A DNA stretch of 30,684 nt. Origin: an uncultured Collinsella sp. Lineage in GTDB: Bacteria > Actinomycetota > Coriobacteriia > Coriobacteriales > Coriobacteriaceae. The position numbers and the translations under genes were made by a program. Position 1 is the first letter of the stretch; each line of letters starts with the position of its first letter. Shown piece after piece: positions 12,825-20,785 of this stretch. The notes beneath the pieces are model-generated. The model did not search any database. It was not told the DNA's origin and worked only from the letters and a program-made list of their open reading frames with translations. Where the stretch lies: contig UQIV01000029.1 of assembly GCA_900541205.1 (NCBI GenBank), positions 1 to 30,684 of the forward strand, written 5' to 3'.

Positions 12825-14771
12825 TTAGTTTTCGGATCGGTTGGCCGATGCCTGGGCGCGCTCGGCATTCCATGCAACAAGTGCCTCGTGGACCGCTTTG
12901 GCGACATCAGCCGGAACGCCTCGAACTTCTGCAATCTCCTGCTCGCTTGCCGCGCGCAAACGCTTCATCGAGCCAAAATGGCGCATAATGGCACGTTTTC
13001 TGGTGGGTCCCACGCCCGGAACGTCGTCAAGCACCGAAACCGTCATAGCCTTATCGCGCAGCTCGCGATGGAATGTAATGGCAAAACGGTGTGATTCGTC
13101 TCGTACCTGTTTAATCAGATAGAGCGAAGCGGACCCTGTCGGCAGCACGACAGGCGTCTCGTCCCAAGGCACGAAAACCTCCTCATCGGCCTTTGCCAAG
13201 CCACAAACTGGTATATCGAGACCGAGTGCCTCGAGTTGCTTAATTGCAGCGGTCAATTGCGGCTTGCCGCCATCGACTACGAGCAAATCGGGGCGCGAGC
13301 CAAAGCGCTCGTCCGCCATGCGCTCGGGAGCATAGCGACGCCCCAGAACCTCGGACATCGATACGAAGTCGTTCGCCTCGTCCAATTCGGCCTGAATTTT
13401 AAAGCGACGATACTGGTCCTTGTCGGCACGGCCGTTGGTAAATACCACCATCGAAGCGACGGTAAAGGTGCCGTGCAACGTCGAGATATCGAAGCACTCG
13501 ATGCGCAACGGCGGCGCAGGCAGCGCCAGCGCGCTTTCGAGCTCCAGGAGCGCCTGATTGGTGCGATCATCAGCATACCCCGTGCGCATCATGTAGCGCA
13601 TGAGGGCATGGCGCGCATTTTTGGAAGCCATATCGAGCAGGCGGTGCTTTTCGCCGCGCTGTGGCCTATGGAGATGGCAAGAGCGTTCTCGCTTGCCCGC
13701 AAGCCACTCCCCCAACGCTTCGGCATCCTCAAGCTCGACAGAGAGATTGATCTCGGCTGGAATATCAGCCGTCTCGTCGTAATAGCGCTTAAGAAAGCCC
13801 GATTGAAGCTCTTCCTCGTCGACATCCAGGCCTTTATCGAGGATGAACTCACAAGTTCGAACCGTTCGGCCCTCGCGAACGACAAAGACACAGGCGGCAG
13901 AGATAGTCTCTTCGCGATAGAAGCCGATGACGTCGATATCGACGCTTGATGGAAAAACGACCTGTTGGCGATCGTCCAGGCCCCTAATGACTTCCAGGCG
14001 ACGCTTGACGCGCGCCGCACGCTCAAAATCGAGTGTCTCGGCTGCCTCTGTCATCTCGGACGTAAGCTCGTCGACGACATCCTTGCGATGGCCCGACAAG
14101 AAACGTTCGACACGCTTGACGTTCTTGGCATAGTCGGCGGGGGAAATCGCACCGACGCATGCGCCCGGCCCGCGCCCGACATGATAGTCAAAGCAGGGAC
14201 GCCCGTTTTGCGCGCAAATCATATTGACGATGTCTTCTTCGCCCTTATGAGATTCGACGATGCGGCGGCAGCGGCGCCATTCCGCACAGGATGCCGAGCA
14301 AATAGGAATAACCTTGCGTAGCGTATCGATGGTCTCACGCGCCGCACGGCTATCGGTATAGGGGCCAAAATAGCGCGTTCCCGGTTTATGACGCTCTCGC
14401 GTGTATTTAATAGCCGGAAACAAGTCGCTCTTGGTAATGGCGATAAAGGGATAGCTTTTATCGTCTTTGAGATCGACGTTAAAGTACGGATGGTACTGAC
14501 CAATCAGATTGCGCTCGAGCACCAATGCCTCGTGCTCGGTCTCCACCACGATATAGTCGAAGCTCGCCACCAGCTGCATCATGAGCGGGATCTTTTGACG
14601 CTCGTCCTGCAGCGTCACGTATTGACGCATACGGGCACGCAGGTTTTTTGCCTTGCCCACATAGATGACATCACCCTTGGCATCTTTCCAAAGGTAGCAG
14701 CCGGGTTGCGTGGGAACGCGCGAAACCTGCTCGGCAAGTGTTGGAATGTTGTCGTGACCCGCCACGCGCAC
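12825..14771 (-). CDS. uvrC: Excinuclease ABC subunit C (UvrC)
   Basis: UvrC makes both incisions in nucleotide excision repair. The 648-residue product has the N-terminal GIY-YIG nuclease (PGCYLWKD and IYVGKAKNLR, residues 23-45), a Cys-rich region (158-205), a UVR domain near 220-260, the RNase H-like second nuclease with IECFDIS and LVVDGGKPQL, and a C-terminal tandem helix-hairpin-helix (DVPGVGPTRK, VRGVPADVA). Of the four cysteines usual in the middle region, RPCF (193) and ACVG (205) are present. The one expected in GRC is Gly201 in GRGPG. The start is a GTG directly after the murJ stop; GTG at 14765 is an alternative. It is the last gene of ybaK-murJ-uvrC. Confidence 0.95.
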   Translation of the reverse strand: MRVAGHDNIPTLAEQVSRVPTQPGCYLWKDAKGDVIYVGKAKNLRARMRQYVTLQDERQKIPLMMQLVASFDYIVVETEHEALVLERNLIGQYHPYFNVDLKDDKSYPFIAITKSDLFPAIKYTRERHKPGTRYFGPYTDSRAARETIDTLRKVIPICSASCAEWRRCRRIVESHKGEEDIVNMICAQNGRPCFDYHVGRGPGACVGAISPADYAKNVKRVERFLSGHRKDVVDELTSEMTEAAETLDFERAARVKRRLEVIRGLDDRQQVVFPSSVDIDVIGFYREETISAACVFVVREGRTVRTCEFILDKGLDVDEEELQSGFLKRYYDETADIPAEINLSVELEDAEALGEWLAGKRERSCHLHRPQRGEKHRLLDMASKNARHALMRYMMRTGYADDRTNQALLELESALALPAPPLRIECFDISTLHGTFTVASMVVFTNGRADKDQYRRFKIQAELDEANDFVSMSEVLGRRYAPERMADERFGSRPDLLVVDGGKPQLTAAIKQLEALGLDIPVCGLAKADEEVFVPWDETPVVLPTGSASLYLIKQVRDESHRFAITFHRELRDKAMTVSVLDDVPGVGPTRKRAIMRHFGSMKRLRAASEQEIAEVRGVPADVAKAVHEALVAWNAERAQASANRSEN

Positions 14772-17075
14772 CTACTTGCGACGAAGCAGCGCCGAGACCT
14801 CGGGCATCTTAAAGACGAAGGCAAGACCAAAAGTTACAGCGAGCGAGACGACGCCTGCAACACAAACGTAGCCCAGGGTAATGAGGATCGAGCTGCCAAG
14901 CGCTCCGACAAAGTGCTCAAGTGCCCACATGATGCCGGCGCCCGCGGCAGCGCCCAAGCCACCGAACAGTAGGCCGAAGAAACCGCCATGCAGGATAGAC
15001 TTGACCTGAAGGCCATGCAGACGACGGCGCAGCCACCACAGTGAGCATCCGACCAAGACCACGTAGTCAACGACGTACGAAAGCGCAATTGCCGGCATAC
15101 CGTAGCCCAGCACCACGCCAAACAGCAGCACCGAACCGGCCTGACCGATAGCGGAGTACAGGCAATAGCGGCTATAAGGTTTCATATCGAGCAGGGCCGA
15201 GAAGCTCTTCTGCATCAGCACGACCACGCCGTAGAGCGGCAGGGAAAGTGCCAGATAGATAAGGAACTCCGACACCAGCGCCACACCGGATTCATCGAAC
15301 TTGCCGGCGCAGTAGATCATGTTGAGCGGACGGGCGAAGACGATCAGATACATCGCAAACGGAATCAGGAAGAAGAGCATCTGGGCGACACCGCGCGAAA
15401 TGCCCGTGCGGACGCTGTCGTAATCCTTTTCCTGCGCATCGTGAGAGAGTTCGGTATAGAGTGCCGTCGAAAGCGAGGCGGCGATCAGCGCATAGGGCAA
15501 TGTGTACCACAGGCGCGCATATGCGATGACGGAAGGGCCGGTCTCGGGCTGCACCACCAGCGCGGCGGCATTGGTAATGGAGGTCGAGACAAACATGCAC
15601 ACCGTGGCGAGCAGCGTCGGGATACCAAGCGCGATCGTCTGTCGCAGCGCGGGATCCTTAAAGTCGATATGGATATGAGGATGCACGCCATGCTTGCCAA
15701 GCGCGGGAATCTGGCAGGCCATCTGGACAAAGACGCCGAGGGTCGTACCAGCTGCGATCAAGATAATACCGGCCTGCTCGCCAAATTGTGCAGACACGGG
15801 AGCAAAGCCCATAAAGCTGGCGATGACGATGACATTGTTGAGAACCGGGGCAAACGTCGACCAGAAGTAGTCGCGGTGTGCGTTGAGAACGCCCGAGAAC
15901 ACCGAGCCCAAGCCATAAAACAGAATTTGAATAGCAAAGAAGCGGAACATGAACGCAGCGGTATCCATGCTGCCGCCATCGCCCGAAAGGAACGACTGCG
16001 TCCAAATAAAGCCGGGAGCAAACACGGTGCCCAGCAGTGAGATACCGCCCAGCAGCAGAAGCAGAATACCGAGCAGGTTGCCGACATACTCGTTCGATGC
16101 CTCGCGACCCTGCTCGCGTCTCACACCCATATACACCGGCAAAAACGCCGTAACGAGCATGCCGCCCATCACGAGCTCGTAGAGCATGTTGGGCAGGTTG
16201 TTGGCAACCTGATAGGAGGACGAGAGCAGCGACATACCGATGGCGGCCGCCATGGCCCACGTGCGGATAAACCCGGTGACACGCGACACGATGGTCAGCA
16301 CGGTCATAAGGCCAGCAGAACGACCAACCGTGGAGTAGTCCGACGAACCCATATCGTCTACGTCGTCCTGAGAGTCCTCATAAACCTCATCTTGTGGCGG
16401 CAAATCGTCCACGACGGCAAAGGAGCCGGTCATCGCAAAGGGATCGTCAACCAAAACGGCGCCATCAGCAGGTGCGGCGTCATCGCTGTTCGGCATGTTG
16501 TTACCGGATACGGCATCATCATCGAATATGGCATGGTCGCCAAACACCGTGTCAACTTCATTGGCGGCGACGGTTCGGGCAGAAAACGACAGAGGGTCCC
16601 AGTCGTCATCACCGTCGATGGCCACGCCCTCGACGGGATCGGTCGAACCAAGCGGCGACCATTCGTCATCCGAAAGAAGCGGTTCGCCATCATCATGAGC
16701 CGTGGGCTTGGCGGAACGAGCGGCAGGAGCGCTCTGCGGTGTGCTCTTTCCCTGGGCTGCCATCAAAAACACCGCCGTCTCATCGGGACGCGGTGCACGA
16801 GGAGCCTCGGAGGCGATCGGCATCACGCTGGCGCTCGATTGAGCGGCGGCCAAAAAGACAGCCGTCTCATCGGGACGAGCCGAAGAAAGAACCGTACGGG
16901 GAAGTGCCGTGCCGGCACCGGCGGCACGCAAGTACACGGCCGTCTCGCCCGGGTCAGCGGCAGCGGACCAGGCGTTTCGAATCTCGTTATCGAACGAAGC
17001 GGCCTCGGGCGCGGGCGTCTGAGGAGCCGACCCTTTTGCAAAGTGAGCTCCGCGCTTTGATTCTTCCTGCGGCAT
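14772..17075 (-). CDS. murJ: Lipid II flippase MurJ with long acidic N-terminal extension
   Basis: MurJ (MviN) moves lipid II across the membrane for cell-wall synthesis. The 767-residue product has a MOP-superfamily core with about 14 membrane segments from about residue 250 on. The core begins SRVTGFIRTWAMAAAIG, with the family arginines 265 and 271, followed by NNLPNMLYELVMGGML. The first 245 residues are predicted cytoplasmic, disordered and acidic. They carry three copies of an ETAV(F/Y)L motif (41-53, 67-79, 96-108) and two DD(E/D)W(S/D)PL motifs (136-142, 156-162). Typical MurJ lacks this part. Mycobacterial MviN also has an extra cytoplasmic part, but at the C terminus. The start has AGAGG eight bases upstream. 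It lies 3 bp after ybaK and abuts uvrC. Confidence 0.93.
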   Translation of the reverse strand: MPQEESKRGAHFAKGSAPQTPAPEAASFDNEIRNAWSAAADPGETAVYLRAAGAGTALPRTVLSSARPDETAVFLAAAQSSASVMPIASEAPRAPRPDETAVFLMAAQGKSTPQSAPAARSAKPTAHDDGEPLLSDDEWSPLGSTDPVEGVAIDGDDDWDPLSFSARTVAANEVDTVFGDHAIFDDDAVSGNNMPNSDDAAPADGAVLVDDPFAMTGSFAVVDDLPPQDEVYEDSQDDVDDMGSSDYSTVGRSAGLMTVLTIVSRVTGFIRTWAMAAAIGMSLLSSSYQVANNLPNMLYELVMGGMLVTAFLPVYMGVRREQGREASNEYVGNLLGILLLLLGGISLLGTVFAPGFIWTQSFLSGDGGSMDTAAFMFRFFAIQILFYGLGSVFSGVLNAHRDYFWSTFAPVLNNVIVIASFMGFAPVSAQFGEQAGIILIAAGTTLGVFVQMACQIPALGKHGVHPHIHIDFKDPALRQTIALGIPTLLATVCMFVSTSITNAAALVVQPETGPSVIAYARLWYTLPYALIAASLSTALYTELSHDAQEKDYDSVRTGISRGVAQMLFFLIPFAMYLIVFARPLNMIYCAGKFDESGVALVSEFLIYLALSLPLYGVVVLMQKSFSALLDMKPYSRYCLYSAIGQAGSVLLFGVVLGYGMPAIALSYVVDYVVLVGCSLWWLRRRLHGLQVKSILHGGFFGLLFGGLGAAAGAGIMWALEHFVGALGSSILITLGYVCVAGVVSLAVTFGLAFVFKMPEVSALLRRK

Positions 17076-17078
17076 CGC

Positions 17079-17579
17079 TCAGTCCTCTCTCGCGATCGGG
17101 GCAACCGTCGCCCCGCAAAATGCAACTAAGTCATCGGGAGCAAGCTCAAGCTGATAGCCGCGCTTGCCACCCGAGATAAAAATGGTATCCCAAAGGACGC
17201 ATGTCTCATCGATCAGAGTCCGGAAGCGTTTTTTCATACCGACCGGACTGCAACCGCCGCGGACATACCCCGTCGCGGCAAGCAAATCTTTGACATGCAT
17301 CATGGTCAGCGACTTTTCGCCTGCGGCGCGCGCGGCGGCCTTGAGGTCGAGCTCGTCGGCAACGGGAATGCAGCACACGACATGGTCGTTGGACGGCGTC
17401 GTGCAGACCAGGGTCTTAAATCCCTGACCGGGCTCCTCGCCAAGCTGCTCGGAAATCGCGACGCCCAGCCCCGACGATTCGTCGCCATCGTCTTCGTACG
17501 TATGGAGAACATAGGAGATGCCGGCGCTTTCCAGCTCGCGCATCGCATTGGTTTTTGACGTCTTAACAGCCTTTGCCAT
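17079..17579 (-). CDS. ybaK: Cys-tRNA(Pro)/Cys-tRNA deacylase, YbaK family
   Basis: The YbaK family hydrolyses mischarged Cys-tRNA(Pro) in trans. With an ATG at 17579 the protein has 166 residues, the normal size. It begins MAKAVKTSKTNAMRELE and contains the conserved FKTLV lysine, the sequence HVVCCIPVADELDLKAAAR, and the GGCSPVGMKK loop. A 26-residue upstream extension is open but does not look like family sequence. The ATG is preceded by AAAGG about nine bases away. It leads the ybaK-murJ-uvrC group, with 3 bp to murJ. A TATACT box lies about 40 bases upstream. Family is secure; tRNA specificity is from the family, not tested here. Confidence 0.9.
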   Translation of the reverse strand: MAKAVKTSKTNAMRELESAGISYVLHTYEDDGDESSGLGVAISEQLGEEPGQGFKTLVCTTPSNDHVVCCIPVADELDLKAAARAAGEKSLTMMHVKDLLAATGYVRGGCSPVGMKKRFRTLIDETCVLWDTIFISGGKRGYQLELAPDDLVAFCGATVAPIARED

Positions 17580-17616
17580 GGCACATCCTTTCCCTCGCAG
17601 AGCGACGCAAGGATTA

Positions 17617-17622
17617 AGTATA
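17617..17622 (-). promoter_or_regulatory. Possible -10 box for ybaK-murJ-uvrC
   Basis: TATACT on the minus strand lies about 40 bases upstream of the ybaK start, after the uvrA terminator-like hairpin. No strong -35 hexamer is visible at normal spacing. Confidence 0.3.
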
Positions 17623-17661
17623 GGGCCAATTCCGCCGCATATGCCATCTCGACACACAGAA

Positions 17662-17692
17662 GCGCCACCGAATCAGAAGGAATCGATGGCGC
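17662..17692 (-). terminator. Hairpin downstream of uvrA, probable terminator
   Basis: GCGCCACCGA (17662-17671) and TCGATGGCGC (17683-17692) form a 10-bp stem with one U-G pair on the minus strand and an 11-base loop. TTCTGTGTG follows on the minus strand, a weak U-tract. Its place 20 bases after the uvrA stop supports a terminator. Confidence 0.55.
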
Positions 17693-17712
17693 GTCGGTAC
17701 TACAACGTCTCT

Positions 17713-20592
17713 TTACTGTGCGTCGAGCTGCGCCTGACGCTCACGGTCACGTTTGAGCAACGGCGCCAAGAACTTGCCGGTATAGCTCTGCGGGCATGCC
17801 GCAACCTGCTCTGGCGTACCCGAGACCACGACAGTTCCGCCGCCGTTGCCACCCTCGGGACCCATATCGATCAGGCGGTCGGCGACCTTGATGACATCGA
17901 GGTTGTGCTCGATCACCAGCACCGTATTGCCCGCATCGACAAGACGCTGCAACACATCAAGTAACTGGCGAACGTCCTCAAAATGAAGACCGGTCGTAGG
18001 CTCGTCCAAAATATAGAACGTCTTACCCGTCTGACGGCGATGAAGCTCCTTGGCGAGCTTTACGCGCTGCGCCTCACCACCCGAGAGCGTCGTGGCGGGC
18101 TGGCCCAAGCTCACATACCCTAGGCCGACGTCATACAGGGTTTGAAGCTTTCGCTTGATCTGCGGAATATTCCCAAAGAAAGCCAGCGCCTCGGCCACGC
18201 TCATGTCAAGTACGTCCGAGATAGTCTTGCCACGATAGGTAACCTCGAGCGTCTCGCGGTTATAGCGCTTGCCGCCGCAAACCTCGCAGGGAACATAAAT
18301 ATCGGGAAGAAAGTGCATCTCGATCTTAATCTGACCGTCGCCCTTGCACGCCTCGCAGCGACCGCCGCTCACGTTAAAGGAGAAACGACCCGGCGAGTAG
18401 CCACGCGCCTTCGACTCCGGCGTGCTCGCAAACAGCGCACGCAGGTCGTCCCACAAACCAATATAGGTAGCGGGATTCGAGCGCGGCGTACGGCCGATTG
18501 GCGACTGATCAATATCGATCACCTTATCGATGCACTCGATGCCGTCGATTTTTTTGAACGGGCCCACGGGACGCGTAGAGCGATGGATAGTGTTGGTGAG
18601 GGCAGGCGCAATCGTATCGGTGACCAAGGAACTCTTTCCCGATCCTGATACGCCGGTTACGACGGTAAGCGTGCCAAACTCAATCTTGGCCGTAACGTTT
18701 TTGAGGTTGTTGGCACATGCGCCCGTAATCTTAAGACAGCCACGTCCGGGGTTGCGACGTTCATTGGGAACTCGAATCATTCGCTTGCCGGTCAGATAGG
18801 CACCCGTCAGTGATTCGGGACACGCCATGATGTCAGCGGGCGCTCCGGCGGCGACTACGTGCCCGCCGTTGACGCCCGCGCCTGGCCCCATATCGATCAC
18901 ATAGTCGGCAGCGCGAATCGTGTCCTCATCGTGTTCAACGACGATAACGGTGTTGCCGATATCGCGCAGGCGCTCGAGCGTCTTAATCAGCCGCTCGTTG
19001 TCGCGCTGGTGAAGACCAATCGAAGGCTCGTCCAGAATATAAAGAACGCCCATGAGGCCAGCACCGATCTGCGTAGCCAGGCGAATGCGCTGCGCTTCAC
19101 CGCCGGAAAGCGTCGCCGAAGCACGATCGAGCGTCAGATAACCAAGGCCGACATCAACCAGAAAACGCAGGCGTTCCAGGATTTCCTTAACGATACGACC
19201 GCCGATGAATTGTTGACGCTCAGTGAGCTCAAGGCCCTCAAAAAACTCGAGCGACTCGCGGCACGACAGGCAGCAAACCTCATAAATGGACTTGCCGCCC
19301 ACGGTGACGGCGAGCATCTCGGGGCGCAGGCGAGCGCCATGGCAGCTCGAGCACGGCTCCTCGCGAATGTACTTCTCCAGGCGCGCCCTAGTGTTCTCGT
19401 TGGTCGTCTCGGTATAGCGCTCGTACAGGATATTGCGCACGCCCGAAAACTTGGTGTCCCACTGGCTGCGACGACCGTCGAGCTTTTGATAGTCCACCGA
19501 AATCTTCTTGTCGCCCATGCCATCCAAAAACGCACGGCGCACCCGAGGAGGCAAGTCTTCCCACGGAGTATCCGCGCTCACCTTAAAGTGCTTGCAGACC
19601 GCGGCGAAGATCTGGGGGTAGTAGTTCGAATTGCCGAACAGGCTTCCAAAGACCCCATCGGCAATCGACTTCGACGGGTCCTCAATCAGCGCCTCGGCAT
19701 CGACCGTTTTCTTAAAGCCCAGACCATCGCACTCGGGACACGCGCCATAGGGCGCGTTGAACGAGAAGTCGCGCGGTTGCAGGTCGTCGATGGAGTGCCC
19801 GTGCTCCGGGCACGCCAGAGCCAACGAATACTCCAGCATCTCGCCCTCGGTCCCCTCGGGAGCATCGCGATCGGGCAGCATGTACACGTTCACATTGCCG
19901 TGTGCCAAGGCAGTCGCCTGTTCAACAGCCTCGGCGATGCGGCCCAGAGAGTTTTCTCGAATCACGATGCGGTCGACTACGACCTCGATATCGTGCTTGA
20001 ACTTTTTGTCCAGATCGATAGCGTCGTCGAGCGAGCGCACTTCGCCGTCAACGCGTACGCGGCTAAAGCCCTCAGCCCGAAGATCCTCGAACAATTTTGC
20101 GTACTCGCCTTTGCGCCCGCGCACCACCGGCGCCAGCACAAACGCACGACGGCCCTCCCCCGCCGCCAGGACCTTATCGGCGACCTGGTCGGTGGTCTGA
20201 CGCTCGATAACGCGACCGCACTCGGGACAGTGCGGCGTGCCCACGCGTGCAAAAAGCAAGCGAAGGTAGTCATAAATCTCGGTTACGGTACCCACCGTCG
20301 AGCGCGGATTCTTGGACGTCGTCTTCTGATCGATCGAAACAGCTGGCGAAAGGCCGTCGATCGAGTCCAGATCGGGCTTGTCCATCTGGCCTAAAAACTG
20401 GCGCGCATAACTCGACAGGCTCTCCACGTAACGACGTTGGCCCTCGGCATAGATCGTATCAAACGCCAGCGAGCTCTTGCCCGAGCCCGAAAGACCGGTA
20501 ATGACCACGAGCTCGTCGCGCGGGATGGAAACATCGATATTGCGCAGGTTGTGTTCGCGCGCACCACGGATAACGATAGAAGAATCAGACAT
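17713..20592 (-). CDS. uvrA: Excinuclease ABC subunit A (UvrA)
   Basis: UvrA is the damage-sensing ATPase of nucleotide excision repair and loads UvrB. The 959-residue product has two ABC-type ATPase halves. Walker A motifs are GLSGSGKS (33-40) and GVSGSGKS (about 650), and each half has an LSGGEAQR signature. Zinc-binding cysteines are visible at CPECGR (about 122), in the CPEH...GACPEC pair (about 265-290), in CSSCHGARLRPE, and in the C-terminal finger CEACKGDGQ...CEVC (about 745-770). Length is normal. The ATG has AAGGAG six bases upstream. It is transcribed alone, divergent from the LTA-synthase-like gene, with a LexA-box-like site about 60-75 bases upstream, consistent with SOS control. 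Confidence 0.97.
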   Translation of the reverse strand: MSDSSIVIRGAREHNLRNIDVSIPRDELVVITGLSGSGKSSLAFDTIYAEGQRRYVESLSSYARQFLGQMDKPDLDSIDGLSPAVSIDQKTTSKNPRSTVGTVTEIYDYLRLLFARVGTPHCPECGRVIERQTTDQVADKVLAAGEGRRAFVLAPVVRGRKGEYAKLFEDLRAEGFSRVRVDGEVRSLDDAIDLDKKFKHDIEVVVDRIVIRENSLGRIAEAVEQATALAHGNVNVYMLPDRDAPEGTEGEMLEYSLALACPEHGHSIDDLQPRDFSFNAPYGACPECDGLGFKKTVDAEALIEDPSKSIADGVFGSLFGNSNYYPQIFAAVCKHFKVSADTPWEDLPPRVRRAFLDGMGDKKISVDYQKLDGRRSQWDTKFSGVRNILYERYTETTNENTRARLEKYIREEPCSSCHGARLRPEMLAVTVGGKSIYEVCCLSCRESLEFFEGLELTERQQFIGGRIVKEILERLRFLVDVGLGYLTLDRASATLSGGEAQRIRLATQIGAGLMGVLYILDEPSIGLHQRDNERLIKTLERLRDIGNTVIVVEHDEDTIRAADYVIDMGPGAGVNGGHVVAAGAPADIMACPESLTGAYLTGKRMIRVPNERRNPGRGCLKITGACANNLKNVTAKIEFGTLTVVTGVSGSGKSSLVTDTIAPALTNTIHRSTRPVGPFKKIDGIECIDKVIDIDQSPIGRTPRSNPATYIGLWDDLRALFASTPESKARGYSPGRFSFNVSGGRCEACKGDGQIKIEMHFLPDIYVPCEVCGGKRYNRETLEVTYRGKTISDVLDMSVAEALAFFGNIPQIKRKLQTLYDVGLGYVSLGQPATTLSGGEAQRVKLAKELHRRQTGKTFYILDEPTTGLHFEDVRQLLDVLQRLVDAGNTVLVIEHNLDVIKVADRLIDMGPEGGNGGGTVVVSGTPEQVAACPQSYTGKFLAPLLKRDRERQAQLDAQ

Positions 20593-20653
20593 GGAAGCTC
20601 CTTGCCTCCTATAACCTCAAATCACACTGTCGATGAGTTTAACGCACTCAACG

Positions 20654-20667
20654 CGCACAGATGTTCG
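20654..20667 (-). promoter_or_regulatory. LexA-box-like site upstream of uvrA
   Basis: On the minus strand the site reads CGAAC-ATCT-GTGCG, one base away from the Gram-positive LexA consensus CGAAC-N4-GTTCG. It lies 62-75 bases upstream of the uvrA start, in the divergent promoter region. uvrA is SOS-controlled in many bacteria. Binding is inferred. Confidence 0.5.
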
Positions 20668-20785
20668 TAATACAAGATTCGCAGACCTTTTGCTTTGCGT
20701 GTCGGGTGCTTTGTTTCTCGAAATGCCGTGGAAAGGTTAGAGTAATCTAAAACTGAACTTAATTTGCTGTAACAGAGGAACGTCC

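Noticed and set aside
18859..20394. 511-residue plus-strand ORF opposite uvrA
   Set aside because: A shadow of uvrA, which has complete conserved motifs on the other strand.
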